Notes: generated from the letters alone by a model not told the origin. DNA of 64,000 bases from Kiritimatiellia bacterium (GCA_017514235.1 JAFWKK010000057.1:1-64000); one strand, 5' to 3'; shown: positions 35,925-45,502, counted from the first letter of the stretch. Numbers and translations are program-made.

Positions 35925-37253
35925 ATGATGAAGTTTGTTGGAAGAGAAGAAGAAGTGGAAATGCTTCGCAAGTGGAGGGATGTTTCCGCCGAAGAGGCGC
36001 AGTTTGTCGTCATTACAGGGCGTCGGCGTGTCGGCAAGACGGCGCTTTTACGCAACGCGCTTGACGATGGAGTGATTCCGTATGTTCATCTGCCAATTAC
36101 TCGGCAAAGCGAGAGGATGCTTTGTCGGGAACTTCAGGTGGAAGTGGAGCAGATTCTCAATCTTGGAATTCTCGGCACATGCGAGACATTTTTGGAGTTG
36201 TTTCGAATGATCATGAAGGCGTCGCAGACGAGCCGGTTTACCGTTGTCCTCGACGAGTTTCAGGAGTTTGACAGGATCAACAATGCCGTATTCAGCCAAG
36301 TCGCCGCAGTCTGGGATGAATATCATGTATCATCGAAAATCAACCTTGTGGTGTGTGGAAGCATAAACAGATTGATGAATAAGATATTCTTCAACGACGG
36401 GGAACCGCTGTATGGCCGCAACACGGCGAGTTTTACGCTCAAGCCGTTCAAGGTCTCCCTGCTGAAGCAGATACTGTCCGAGCTGAAGCCCAACTATACG
36501 CCGGAAGACCTGCTTGCCCTTTGGACGGTGACGGGCGGCGTGGCACGTTATGTTAATATGATGACAGGCGCCAAGGCACTTACCAGAAAGCAGATGCTCA
36601 ACGCCATCTTCTCGCCGGGTTCATCGTATCTGCCAGAGGGCCGTGCCATCCTAGCCGAGGAGTTCGGTCCGGACTACGGCATCTACTTCACGATTCTCTC
36701 GGCCATAGCCTCTGGAGCGACGACGACTGCGGAACTGAAGAATCTGACAGGGGTGGACGTCAATGGCTATCTTACCAAGCTTGAAGAGCAGTATCAACTG
36801 GTGTCGAAGAAGCAGCCCGTCTTCGGCAAGCCGACGGGCAAGAACTGCCATTACCAGATCGACGACTGCTTTTTCCGATTCTGGTTCCGCTTTGTGTTCA
36901 AGTACAGGGGCTACATCGAACTTGAGCGGTACGACCAGCTGCGCGAAATTGCACTGCGGGATTTCGATGTGTTCAGCGGCTACGCGCTCGAGCGATACTT
37001 CCACTGGAAGTTCGCCGAAACGACGTCATATGCCAAGATTGGGGCGTGGTGGGATCGCAAGGGCGCCGAGGAGATCGACCTCGTGTGCGAAGACGAGCTT
37101 GGCGGTGAGATCGCGTTCTATGAGGTCAAGCGCGATCCAGAGCGTTTCAGCGACGCGAAGCTACAGGCGAAGATAGAGGCGTTCTTCAGCAAGAATCCCG
37201 AAAAGCGCAGTCTCAGGCACAAGTCCGGCCTGCTCTCGCTCGCAGACATGTAG
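35925..37253 (+). CDS. AAA ATPase with C-terminal nuclease-like domain (ATPase_2/DUF234 type)
   Basis: 442 residues. The Walker A motif GRRRVGKT is at residues 32-39, and the Walker B-like VVLDEFQEF follows near 110. A winged-helix segment (about 245-285) and DUF234-like region come next. The C-terminal part has WDRKGAEEIDLV and FYEVKR, the Asp and ExK of a restriction-endonuclease-like fold. These ATPases are frequent in archaea and anaerobic bacteria; their role is unknown, and defence or mobile-element functions have been suggested. It sits between the AraR-like regulator and its presumed operon with its own promoter and repeat array, so it looks like an inserted cassette. Confidence 0.87.
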   Translation: MMKFVGREEEVEMLRKWRDVSAEEAQFVVITGRRRVGKTALLRNALDDGVIPYVHLPITRQSERMLCRELQVEVEQILNLGILGTCETFLELFRMIMKASQTSRFTVVLDEFQEFDRINNAVFSQVAAVWDEYHVSSKINLVVCGSINRLMNKIFFNDGEPLYGRNTASFTLKPFKVSLLKQILSELKPNYTPEDLLALWTVTGGVARYVNMMTGAKALTRKQMLNAIFSPGSSYLPEGRAILAEEFGPDYGIYFTILSAIASGATTTAELKNLTGVDVNGYLTKLEEQYQLVSKKQPVFGKPTGKNCHYQIDDCFFRFWFRFVFKYRGYIELERYDQLREIALRDFDVFSGYALERYFHWKFAETTSYAKIGAWWDRKGAEEIDLVCEDELGGEIAFYEVKRDPERFSDAKLQAKIEAFFSKNPEKRSLRHKSGLLSLADM

Positions 37254-37274
37254 CGTCCGCGCCACAAACCCCTA

Positions 37275-37290
37275 AGCGGTACATACGGCT
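37275..37290. promoter_or_regulatory. Candidate AraR-type operator, site 2
   Basis: AGCGGTACATACGGCT, identical to site 1, 58 bases before the ATG of the GH39-like gene. Its centre is 47.5 bases from the TATGAT -10 box, the same as at site 3. Confidence 0.75.
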
Positions 37291-37329
37291 TTTTGAGGCC
37301 GATGTGGAAATCATGTCCATGAGATATGG

Positions 37330-37335
37330 TATGAT
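37330..37335 (+). promoter_or_regulatory. -10 box of the GH39-like operon
   Basis: TATGAT with an upstream TGG (extended -10 type). No recognisable -35 hexamer, consistent with dependence on a factor bound upstream. Confidence 0.5.
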
Positions 37336-37347
37336 ATTCACGCCGAA

Positions 37348-38778
37348 ATGAAAGACAAGGTCATGAGGGGTCGTATTTTCAAAGAACGTCGTGTCGCGTT
37401 CGTGGTGTTCGCGTTTGCGTCAATGGCGTCATATGTGGCATGTGCCGCTGAGTTGACTGTTGAATTCGCCGAAGGTATCGGTTCTGTCAAGCCCGTCCAT
37501 TCGGTTGGGCAAGGACCATTGCTGGGCAAGTCGGATTTTTCCATGTTTAGATATCTGAACGAGGCGGGTGTGCCGTATGCGCGGCTGCACGATGTTGGCG
37601 GTGCGTTCGGCGGCAACTTGTTCGTTGACATCCCAAACTTGTTCCGCGACTTTGACGCGGACGAGAATGATCCGGCGAATTACGATTTCGCCTTTACCGA
37701 TCTTTACTTGAAGGCGCTTGTGGACAACGGTGTTGAGCCGTATTTTCGTCTTGGAGTGACGATTGAGGTGTTTGCGCGCACTGTCAAGGCGTATCGTATA
37801 TTTCCGCCGAAGGACTTTGCAAAATGGGCGAGAATCTGCGAGCACGTCATTAGACACTATACAGAGGGTTGGGCTGACGGTTATAGATGGAAGATCGCCT
37901 ATTGGGAAATATGGAACGAGGCAGATGACTTTCCCGACAACCGCAACGCCATGTGGCGCGGCACTTGGCGGCAGTTCTGCGAATTTTACGAGGTTGCGTC
38001 GAAGCATCTCAAGTCCAAGTTCCCCCATCTCAATATTGGCGGCTACGGAAAATGTACTGCGCACAACGTGACGTTCGAGATGAAGGGCGAGAGCGTTCCC
38101 GAGGAGGAGGCGTACAGGCACAGGTGCTTTGTGGAATTCTGCGACTTCATAAAGGAGCGGAGTTGCCCACTTGATTTCTTTTCGTTCCACGGTTATATCA
38201 CGCCGGACCTTGTAAAGCCGCACACGGACTATCATCGGGAACTTCTTCGCAAGGCGGGATATGGAAATGCTGAACTACATCTGAACGAGTGGCTGTGCGG
38301 CGATACAAGCGGAGCGTTCTGGAAACGAGCGTCGCTAGCCTCTGGCATAGCTGCTTTTATAGTTGCTGCGCAAATAACCGATGGGCTTGATATGGCAAAT
38401 ATATACGATGCCAGATGTGATGCGATGAGTCGTTATGCCCCGCTCTTTGACCCGATTGAAAAGAAGCCGGGCAAGGCATTTTACGCATTGAGGTGTTTCA
38501 ACGAGCTCTATCGGCTGGGCACTGCGGTGAAGTGTAACGTCACGGGCGGACAGGGCGTGGACGGCCTGTGGGCCTCGGCGGCGAGAGGTGAGAAGGGTGC
38601 GGCGGTTTTTGTCGTTAACGATTCCCCAAGCGCCCGCAAGGTGACGACCGACTTCGGAGCGAAAAAAGTGTTGGCGTGTCACATCACGGATGCTGAAAGA
38701 ACTGACGTCGAAATCGAAAATCCGCAGGATTGCGTGCCAATGACGCCGCATTCGTTCGCCCTATTGCTTTTTGATTAA
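37348..38778 (+). CDS. GH39-like glycoside hydrolase, secreted
   Basis: 476 residues. An N-terminal signal peptide ends near ACA-AEL (about residue 34). The clan GH-A barrel shows WEIWNEAD with predicted acid/base Glu191 and ELHLNEW with predicted nucleophile Glu314; ARLHDVGG and FSFHGYITPD are also in place. The last ~90 residues are a beta-domain. GH39 includes beta-xylosidase, alpha-L-iduronidase and beta-galactosidase; assignment to GH39 rather than GH51 or another GH-A family is moderately sure. It is the first gene of the operon behind operator site 2, so it is probably controlled by the AraR-like protein. Confidence 0.8.
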   Translation: MKDKVMRGRIFKERRVAFVVFAFASMASYVACAAELTVEFAEGIGSVKPVHSVGQGPLLGKSDFSMFRYLNEAGVPYARLHDVGGAFGGNLFVDIPNLFRDFDADENDPANYDFAFTDLYLKALVDNGVEPYFRLGVTIEVFARTVKAYRIFPPKDFAKWARICEHVIRHYTEGWADGYRWKIAYWEIWNEADDFPDNRNAMWRGTWRQFCEFYEVASKHLKSKFPHLNIGGYGKCTAHNVTFEMKGESVPEEEAYRHRCFVEFCDFIKERSCPLDFFSFHGYITPDLVKPHTDYHRELLRKAGYGNAELHLNEWLCGDTSGAFWKRASLASGIAAFIVAAQITDGLDMANIYDARCDAMSRYAPLFDPIEKKPGKAFYALRCFNELYRLGTAVKCNVTGGQGVDGLWASAARGEKGAAVFVVNDSPSARKVTTDFGAKKVLACHITDAERTDVEIENPQDCVPMTPHSFALLLFD

Positions 38779-38797
38779 CGCAGCAAGGAGATATCAT

Positions 38798-39898
38798 ATG
38801 AAGTTCAAACTTTCCGCTGTTGCACTGTTTTGTGGGATTGTCATGCAAATAGCTTTTATTGCATCGGCTGCTGAGTGTTCTGATCTGTCGGATTTGTCGC
38901 TTTCGGCCTTCATGCGCAAGTCGGGCGAGGCAGATGACGCACCCCGCCTTCAGCGCGCCATAGACTCTGCACCAAACGGCGTCGTCTCCGTTCCGGCCGG
39001 CGTCTACGAGATTGGCACAACGGTGTACATGACGAACAGATGTTCGCTTCTAATGCACAAGAATGCGGTTCTCAAAGCCGTTAAATCAATGGAATATGTA
39101 TTGAACATCGGCTTCGCAAAGAGCTGGGACAACTACGCCAGGCATTTTGACTTTGGTTGTTTTTTCAAGGGTGGACGCGTTGACGGAAATGGACTCGCGA
39201 ACTGCGTCCGCGTGGCTAATTTCTTCCACTACACCATGCGAGACATCCAGTTTCACAATGGTGTGAAGTATGGCCTGTATGTGCGAGGTGGATGCGAACT
39301 CATCGCCGACAACCTATATTTCATCTGCAACAAGCGGGGACTGGCGGGGAACACCGCCCTGTACGTGTGGGGCAGCGACAGCCATTATACCGACATAGTG
39401 ATTGTCGATTGGACGGTTGGCGTGCATGTCCCATACGGAAGCTCCAACCGATTCACCAGATGTCACGTGTGGGGCGGGTGCGTTCCGCCTGCGAAGGATG
39501 GCGAACTGCCGGAGATGTTGAAGGATTCCGTCTGTTTCTGGCTTGGAGAGAAAGGCGCGTCCAACATTCTCAGGGATTGCTATGCCGACACGGGCGTCAC
39601 GGGATACCTTTGCGAAGGTTGGGAACTGCGCCTGTTCAGCTGCTCCTATTTCTGGAATGCAAGAGTGCGCGGAGCGGCTGACGCCGATGCCGTAGCGTTC
39701 AAGATTCCGTCGGGCTCCGCAATAGTGGATGCCGGTCATGTGTGCAAAACCATTTCCGGGCTTAGGATACACGAAGGGAATGGTCGTGTGACATGGAGCA
39801 GGATGATCTATAATGGACCTAAACTTGACGCGGCTCAAGATGATTTGCCTGGAAGGGTTCTGTTTGGAGAAACCCGCAACACAGATCTTGCAAAGTAA
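38798..39898 (+). CDS. Secreted pectate-lyase-superfamily beta-helix protein
   Basis: 366 residues. AAGGAG precedes the ATG at 38798, which opens a signal peptide (FKLSAVALFCGIVMQIAFIASAA). Then comes the pectate_lyase_3-type start: SAFMRKSGEADDAPRLQRAIDSAPNGVVSVPAGVYEIG reduced to its landmarks is DDAPRLQRAID and VPAGVYEIG. The beta-helix follows with YTDIVIVDWTVGVHV and CYADTGVTGY. This fold occurs in polygalacturonases, glucanases and rhamnogalacturonan-degrading enzymes. No confident catalytic acids were identified. It does not carry the seven-residue tail found on the other beta-helix proteins and ends in NTDLAK. Between GH39-like and GH78 genes it suggests a pectin-type substrate. Confidence 0.77.
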   Translation: MKFKLSAVALFCGIVMQIAFIASAAECSDLSDLSLSAFMRKSGEADDAPRLQRAIDSAPNGVVSVPAGVYEIGTTVYMTNRCSLLMHKNAVLKAVKSMEYVLNIGFAKSWDNYARHFDFGCFFKGGRVDGNGLANCVRVANFFHYTMRDIQFHNGVKYGLYVRGGCELIADNLYFICNKRGLAGNTALYVWGSDSHYTDIVIVDWTVGVHVPYGSSNRFTRCHVWGGCVPPAKDGELPEMLKDSVCFWLGEKGASNILRDCYADTGVTGYLCEGWELRLFSCSYFWNARVRGAADADAVAFKIPSGSAIVDAGHVCKTISGLRIHEGNGRVTWSRMIYNGPKLDAAQDDLPGRVLFGETRNTDLAK

Positions 39899-39926
39899 AA
39901 TCAAAATCAACAAAAGGAGAGACAGT

Positions 39927-42900
39927 ATGCAATACGAACACAGAAGTGCAAAGATGTGCATCATGGTGTTTGCGATGTGCGTAGCAATTTCCGTCAGCGC
40001 GGCGAACGTGGCGACCTGCACATGGTCTGGCCCTGCATCGGGCGGAAACTGGATGAATGCCGCGAACTGGACGATTGTGCGCGCGTCAGGAAGCGAATCC
40101 CTGACAGACGAGCAGGTCCTTGATTCGTTCTGCTCGTGGAACTTGAACGCTCTCTCGGACGGAGCGGTGGTGACGAACACGTCGTCCTCGCTAAAGATCG
40201 GCGGCATCACTTTCAACACCGCGAACCGCGGGAGGATAACGCTGGACGACACGGATGGTGCGTCTTTCAAGTTCGGCCCGGACACATGGATTTCAGTTGC
40301 CGCAGGGAATACAATAGTATGCCGCCTGCGTCAACCAGACAATACGGAGGAATATTCTGGAAACGACCGAAGGGTTGCCACTTCCGGCGATGGAACCTTT
40401 GAGTTTCGCCCCAATGGAGCGTATGCCACGCGCGCGCGCGACTACCAGCCGTGCGGCGGTACGACCATGCGGCTTTGTTCAAACATGAACCTACAGACTT
40501 CATGGTTTACGCCATGGAACACTTCTGTCGTCGCTGTCGAAGGTGATGTCAAGGTAGGACGTCTCAACGGCGGCGACACTGGTACAACCCTTCGCCTTGA
40601 TGGTGGATTGCTGCGGTTGACGAGCGCCGATCAAGTTGCATCCCAAGCCGCTGTGAACATGAAGATGCCCACGCGTGGAACAGGCTCGATAATTATGTCC
40701 GGCGGGCAAGACTACAACTGGACGGGCGCACTTGACTATACCGGCCTTTTTTCTGTCCTGAACGGTCGTGCGTCGTTCGGCGCTGGGGTGAGCGCGCCAA
40801 CAAGCGTTGAGATGCGCGTGGATGGTGGCGGCGAGATTGCGTTCGCCGCTCCGCAGACGCTGGGCATAGTGTCCGGCGACAGCCCAGCCGGGCGCATCAG
40901 CGTTGTGTCCGGCGGAACGTTGACCGTCGCTGGAACTAACTCTGCCGCTTTCTCGCGCTTTGAGGGTGCAGTTTCCGGAGTGGGTGACTTTGTGAAATCC
41001 GGCTCCAACTACGATTTGACGCTTGCCGGAGCGAATGCGTGGACAGGTGATACGATGGTAAATGCTGGAACGCTCTGCATAAGACGTCCGGAGACGCGTC
41101 CCGGACTTGTTGCGCAATGGACGTTTGACGATTCTGCGAGCCTTGGTGCAGACAGCGGTCCAACTGGCATTGCGCTTGAATTTCCGAGCGGTACTGGTGG
41201 ACAGGTTTCGGATGGCGTTGGCGGACGTCCAGGTTTGAGGCTATGGTCGCAACAGTATTTTAGCGTTCCGACATCTGCGCTCACTGCCGACAATGGATTC
41301 TGGAAATACAATTCTGCCGGGTCGATAAGTTTCTGGATTAAGCCAAATCTTTCGGACTGCACCACTACCACTTACATCTTCAGGCGCGGAAACTGGTCGG
41401 CTCGCAGCATGTTCATGTTGTGGCTCAATGCAAGCACAAGGCAGTTCAGGCTGTCTGTCGATGAATTCAACAAGACCTCTGACGCATTAAACGTCTATGC
41501 TACGGCAGACACAATTAGTGATGGCAAGTGGCATCATGTCGTGTGTTCCTATGGGGATGGCAAAATCCAGCTGTGGTACGATGGTGCCCTCCTTGGCGAA
41601 TCTCAATGCGGAATTGTTACAATGGAGAAAGCCAATGCTGCCACTCCATTAAGTGCGCTTACGTTCGGGACTAGTGAATATGGACATCGACTCGCCGCCA
41701 ACATGGACGATGTCTGTGTATGGAACCATGCTCTTTCGGAATCTGAGGTGTTGCGCGAATATTCGCTGCTTGGCGAGGCGACCTTCCAGCGGGAGACGCT
41801 GCCCGCCCCTGTCGCGCACTGGAAATTTGACGACGACGCTAACCCTGGCAAGAACGAAATGGGAAGTGGCGATCTTGTCGCCAACTCGCCGGCATCCTCG
41901 ACAGCGACCTTGTCATCTTCCTATTCGCCGTTCGGCAAGATGCTCCTTGGCTCGGCGATGCGGATGGCAGACAATTCTCTCCCGCAGGGGACGCCTATTG
42001 GCACGAGTCCGTTTTCTTTGTCTGTGCGTGCGATGCCTGTTCGGTCGGATAGTGGTTTGCCTATCGTTTACTTGGGTACGGACAACTGGGCCCAGAGGTT
42101 CTACATAAGCTATGGCGGCACTCCGCGAACGCTTAATGCGCAAGTGCACAACGGCGCAAACGAGTACAACCTCAAGGCGGATATATCTGACTGTAATCGC
42201 ACGGTGGACTGCAATTGGATCAACTGGACCGTGACCTACAATCCAAAGTCACATGTCATGCGTCTTTATCGTGATGGAATTCTTGTGAAGAAGAACAACG
42301 ACGTCTGGTGCGACCTGCCGTCATCTGGAAATGTATATGTAAACTGGCAACCTGGTCTGGGAGGGCAAAAGGCAAACAACTGCATAGACGACTTGCGGAT
42401 ATATAACTGTGAGCTGACCCCGTATGAGGTGAAGGCGCTCGTCAGGTCGTTCGAGACGGGCGGACAGAAGCAAGTCCTTCCGGCCGGTTCCACGGTTGCA
42501 GTCGCTAGCGGTGCCGCGTTTGCCGTAGAGGGCTCGCATATCACAACAAATGCAATGTCGGGAGCGGGCGATGTTGTGCTAAGGAACGGCGCACGTTTCT
42601 GTGCCACGGACTGGAGCGGATTCACGGGAAGCGTCACGGGCTGTGGCGAGCTGGTTGTCGCACGTGGTTGCCAAGGTCCGATCTCCGCCCAAGTGTCTGT
42701 TCCTGTTTCGTTCCAGGATGGAGTCATATCCGTCTCGGCCGAGAACCTGACACAGCCGATGGTCAGGACCTCGGGCAAGGTGTATCTGCGCGACGCCATG
42801 CGCGCCGAACTCGCCCCCGGCTCCAGACTCGATGACGTGTCCGGCCACACGTACAAGCTGGCTGAATGCTCGGGTGTCATCGGTGCGCCCGATTCGTCCG

Positions 42901-43022
42901 GTTGGACCATCGATTCAAGGTGCTCCGCCGGGGACCCGGCGCCGAAGGCGACGCTCAAGTTCAACAACGGGCTGCTGACGCTCCGCGTGTCGAGCGTCGG
43001 AACGGTCATAAGGTTCAGGTGA
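39927..43022 (+). CDS. Giant secreted LamG/strand-repeat protein with GTVIRFR tail
   Basis: 1031 residues starting at MQYEHRSAK after GGAGAGAC; signal peptide to about residue 26. Residues about 27-390 are autotransporter-type beta-strand repeats (SGPASGGNWMNAANW and NAWTGDTMVNAGTLCI are typical). Two LamG-like concanavalin domains follow, each opening with VAQWTFDD or VAHWKFDD and closing with DDVCVWNHALSESEV or DDLRIYNCELTPYEV. More strand repeats follow, and the protein ends in GTVIRFR and stop without any beta-barrel translocator. LamG domains bind carbohydrates. It likely sits on the cell surface, holding pectic substrate for the GH39-like and GH78 enzymes on either side. Confidence 0.82.
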   Translation: MQYEHRSAKMCIMVFAMCVAISVSAANVATCTWSGPASGGNWMNAANWTIVRASGSESLTDEQVLDSFCSWNLNALSDGAVVTNTSSSLKIGGITFNTANRGRITLDDTDGASFKFGPDTWISVAAGNTIVCRLRQPDNTEEYSGNDRRVATSGDGTFEFRPNGAYATRARDYQPCGGTTMRLCSNMNLQTSWFTPWNTSVVAVEGDVKVGRLNGGDTGTTLRLDGGLLRLTSADQVASQAAVNMKMPTRGTGSIIMSGGQDYNWTGALDYTGLFSVLNGRASFGAGVSAPTSVEMRVDGGGEIAFAAPQTLGIVSGDSPAGRISVVSGGTLTVAGTNSAAFSRFEGAVSGVGDFVKSGSNYDLTLAGANAWTGDTMVNAGTLCIRRPETRPGLVAQWTFDDSASLGADSGPTGIALEFPSGTGGQVSDGVGGRPGLRLWSQQYFSVPTSALTADNGFWKYNSAGSISFWIKPNLSDCTTTTYIFRRGNWSARSMFMLWLNASTRQFRLSVDEFNKTSDALNVYATADTISDGKWHHVVCSYGDGKIQLWYDGALLGESQCGIVTMEKANAATPLSALTFGTSEYGHRLAANMDDVCVWNHALSESEVLREYSLLGEATFQRETLPAPVAHWKFDDDANPGKNEMGSGDLVANSPASSTATLSSSYSPFGKMLLGSAMRMADNSLPQGTPIGTSPFSLSVRAMPVRSDSGLPIVYLGTDNWAQRFYISYGGTPRTLNAQVHNGANEYNLKADISDCNRTVDCNWINWTVTYNPKSHVMRLYRDGILVKKNNDVWCDLPSSGNVYVNWQPGLGGQKANNCIDDLRIYNCELTPYEVKALVRSFETGGQKQVLPAGSTVAVASGAAFAVEGSHITTNAMSGAGDVVLRNGARFCATDWSGFTGSVTGCGELVVARGCQGPISAQVSVPVSFQDGVISVSAENLTQPMVRTSGKVYLRDAMRAELAPGSRLDDVSGHTYKLAECSGVIGAPDSSGWTIDSRCSAGDPAPKATLKFNNGLLTLRVSSVGTVIRFR

Positions 43023-43035
43023 CGACAGGCCCGGC

Positions 43036-45327
43036 ATGAGTCCTTCCACATGCATCGCCGCCGCAATGATCGTGGCGTCGGCGTCCGGTGGATTTTCGCC
43101 GGACGCTCGTTGGATAGGATTTCCAGACTCCGAGGCACCGGCATTTGCCAAATCCTTTGTCGCAAATAGCGTCACTTCCGCTGTGCTGACAGTGACCGGC
43201 ATAGGGTACTACGAGGCGCGGATTAACGGTCGCAAGGTTGGACGCAAGGTGCTTGATCCTACTCCTACCGATTACGGGAAGCGTGTGTATTACTCCGTGT
43301 ATGACGTGACAGATTTTGTCGTGGGCGGGACAAATGAGCTGAGCATCATCCTAGGCAACGGGCTTTACAATGTGCGTTCCTGCGATGCATGGGGTTTCGA
43401 GAAGGCTCCGTGGCGCGACTTCCCGCGCGGCATGGCCACGCTGGATCTGTTCGGCAAGAATGGCGTGCGGCGGGTCTTGACAGATGCCACATGGCGTCTG
43501 GTCGCATCCCCGGTCGCGTTCAACGACTTCCGCGAGGGGGAGGTCATCATTTCCAGGCCGTCGAATCCGCCTTCGGAACGCTTTGCGCGTGAAGTGCCAC
43601 CGCCGGTCGGCGTGCTGACCGAGTCGACTCATCCCGGTGCGGAAGTGATGCGGGAAGTTTGCGTGAAGAAAGTCGAGCCTCTCGCGGACGGCTCCATGCT
43701 GTATGACTTCGGCGAGAACATGGCGGGCTGGGCGCGGATAAGATTCTCCGGCTTGAGCGATGGCGATGTGGTGTCGATACGATATGACGAGCGCCATCCT
43801 TCCGAAGGCAAAAGGCATATCGATCAACATACTCGAGAATTGGCTTCTCCGAAATTATGCCGGATTGTCGATCCCGCTACGGCCGGCTTTCAGACGGATC
43901 GCTTCGTGTCCGCCGGAGTGGACGGAGAGATCTACGAGCCCCGTTTTACCTACAACGGATTTCGGTTTGTCACGCTGCGGGGATGTCGGAGGTTCCCGAC
44001 TGCTGGCGACGTCGTGGGGCGCTTTGTCCGAACAGCGTTCCCGAAGACCGGGACATTCAAGTGCTCGGACGCGACATTCAACAGGCTGGTGGCGGCTGCC
44101 GAGCTTGCGTATGAATGCAATTTCACGGATGGTGTCCCGACGGATTGTCCGCATCGGGAGAAGAATGGTTGGCTTGGTGACGCCGCGCTTGTGGTCGAGT
44201 TTTCACAGTACGCATACGGCGGTGGCGGAAACGCCGCCGCGTATAGGTGCTGGGTGCGGAGCATAATGGATCAGCAAAGTCCGTCTGGCGCGATCCCGGC
44301 GATAGTCCCAGATTCTGGCTGGGGGATTGATTCGTACTCTTGTTCACGCGGACCGGCATGGGGCGTGGCACTTACGACGATTCCGTGGACTGTTTACCGG
44401 TTTCGCTCGGACGGGGATTTCCTGTCGGAAGCGTATCCGGGAATGCGGAAATATGTTCGCAAACTCATCTCCGAATTGCCGGATGTCTTGTCGAAAGGCT
44501 CGCGAGACTGGCTTGGCGACTGGTGCGCGGCCAAAATCGACGATCCGGAAAAATGGTGGATTCCGCGAGTGCCGTCTTCCCTTACTTCTTTCGCGTTTGC
44601 ATACGCATCGGTGTGCGAAACTGCCGCTGCAGCCGAGATTCTCGGGTTCGGAGAAGACGCAGCTTTTTTTAGACACGAGGCGGAGAAGATCAAGGCGTCC
44701 TTTAACCGGGACTTCGGACATGGCGATGGCAGATATGGTCCAGGCCTTCCGTGTGCGCAGGCTGTGGCCTTGGAGTTTGGACTTGTGCCGGATGCGCTTG
44801 TAGGAGAGGCAAGGAAGAAACTTGTAGAGGCCGTTCACGCGGAGGGGGATACGATTGATTTTGGAATACTCGGATCGCGTACCGTGTTTCGTGCGTTGTC
44901 TGATGCGGGGGAGACCGATTTGGCTTGGAAGCTTATAATGCGCAAGGATGAGCCAGGTTTCGCAAACTGGTTGGAGCGTGGCGCGACGACGTTGTGGGAG
45001 AGTTTCGGCGGACGGGCATCGCGTAACCATGTGATGTTTGGCGATTTTGTCGCATGGGCCTATGCATACATTATCGGCGTGCGTCCCAAGGCACCGGGCT
45101 TCAGGAAATTCACGGTCAATCCGCATCCGCCGTCCGCATTGGACTGGGCGAAGGCAACGGTTCCCACGCCACATGGCGAAATCACCGCCGAATGGACGCG
45201 ATGTGGCAGCGGCAGGGACATTTTGTTGCGTCTGGTAGTGCCTCGAGGAACTCTTGCAGAGGTAGTCATGTTCGATGGATCGACGAGGGAAGTTGGTGTA
45301 GGTGAACACAGGATCAATTTGCCGTAA
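43036..45327 (+). CDS. GH78 alpha-L-rhamnosidase
   Basis: 763 residues. The family signature DCPHREKNGWLGDA (from Asp370) lies at the start of the (alpha/alpha)6 barrel; upstream are the GH78 N-terminal beta-domains with GYYEARINGRKVG, LDPTPTDYGKRV and YDFGENMAGWARI. The barrel end has TLWESFGG and NHVMFGDFVAWAYAYIIG, and a C-terminal beta-sandwich follows. GH78 enzymes release alpha-L-rhamnose by inversion, from rhamnogalacturonan or flavonoid glycosides. A short N-terminal hydrophobic stretch suggests export. It starts 13 bases after the LamG protein and is the last gene of the operon, with a hairpin right behind it. Confidence 0.92.
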   Translation: MSPSTCIAAAMIVASASGGFSPDARWIGFPDSEAPAFAKSFVANSVTSAVLTVTGIGYYEARINGRKVGRKVLDPTPTDYGKRVYYSVYDVTDFVVGGTNELSIILGNGLYNVRSCDAWGFEKAPWRDFPRGMATLDLFGKNGVRRVLTDATWRLVASPVAFNDFREGEVIISRPSNPPSERFAREVPPPVGVLTESTHPGAEVMREVCVKKVEPLADGSMLYDFGENMAGWARIRFSGLSDGDVVSIRYDERHPSEGKRHIDQHTRELASPKLCRIVDPATAGFQTDRFVSAGVDGEIYEPRFTYNGFRFVTLRGCRRFPTAGDVVGRFVRTAFPKTGTFKCSDATFNRLVAAAELAYECNFTDGVPTDCPHREKNGWLGDAALVVEFSQYAYGGGGNAAAYRCWVRSIMDQQSPSGAIPAIVPDSGWGIDSYSCSRGPAWGVALTTIPWTVYRFRSDGDFLSEAYPGMRKYVRKLISELPDVLSKGSRDWLGDWCAAKIDDPEKWWIPRVPSSLTSFAFAYASVCETAAAAEILGFGEDAAFFRHEAEKIKASFNRDFGHGDGRYGPGLPCAQAVALEFGLVPDALVGEARKKLVEAVHAEGDTIDFGILGSRTVFRALSDAGETDLAWKLIMRKDEPGFANWLERGATTLWESFGGRASRNHVMFGDFVAWAYAYIIGVRPKAPGFRKFTVNPHPPSALDWAKATVPTPHGEITAEWTRCGSGRDILLRLVVPRGTLAEVVMFDGSTREVGVGEHRINLP

Positions 45328-45344
45328 AATGGCTTGCGCCATTT
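45327..45344 (+). terminator. Candidate terminator after GH78
   Basis: AAATGGC, loop TTGC, GCCATTT, followed by CTTGT. A seven-pair perfect stem starting at the stop codon; the U-run is short. Confidence 0.5.
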
Positions 45345-45441
45345 CTTGTGCAGAAAGTGGCATGAGAACGGTGTCACGGCGTGGTAGTTGCAGTCGTCTG
45401 CTCCTGACCTTGGAGCCGTCTGCCCTGGCAGATCGGCAATG

Positions 45442-45457
45442 AGCCGTACATACGGCT
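45442..45457. promoter_or_regulatory. Candidate AraR-type operator, site 3
   Basis: AGCCGTACATACGGCT, with perfect seven-base arms around a CA centre, 72 bases before the GH92 start. Another palindrome, TCTGCCCTGGCAGA, lies just upstream at 45419-45432. Confidence 0.75.
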
Positions 45458-45496
45458 TTTGATAGCTGAAAGACGGCGGGAGAATGGGTGCTATGC

Positions 45497-45502
45497 TATA
45501 AT
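45497..45502 (+). promoter_or_regulatory. -10 box of the GH92 gene
   Basis: Perfect TATAAT with no -35, centred as at the other two operator sites. It is overlapped by an interrupted inverted repeat: GCTAT at 45495-45499 with ATAGC at 45521-45525, and TCAGT/ACTGA at 45506-45521. Confidence 0.6.

Noticed and set aside
39927-43022. Classical type V autotransporters (also 54659-58924)
   Set aside because: Strand repeats are of the autotransporter-associated kind but neither protein has the ~270-residue C-terminal beta-barrel.
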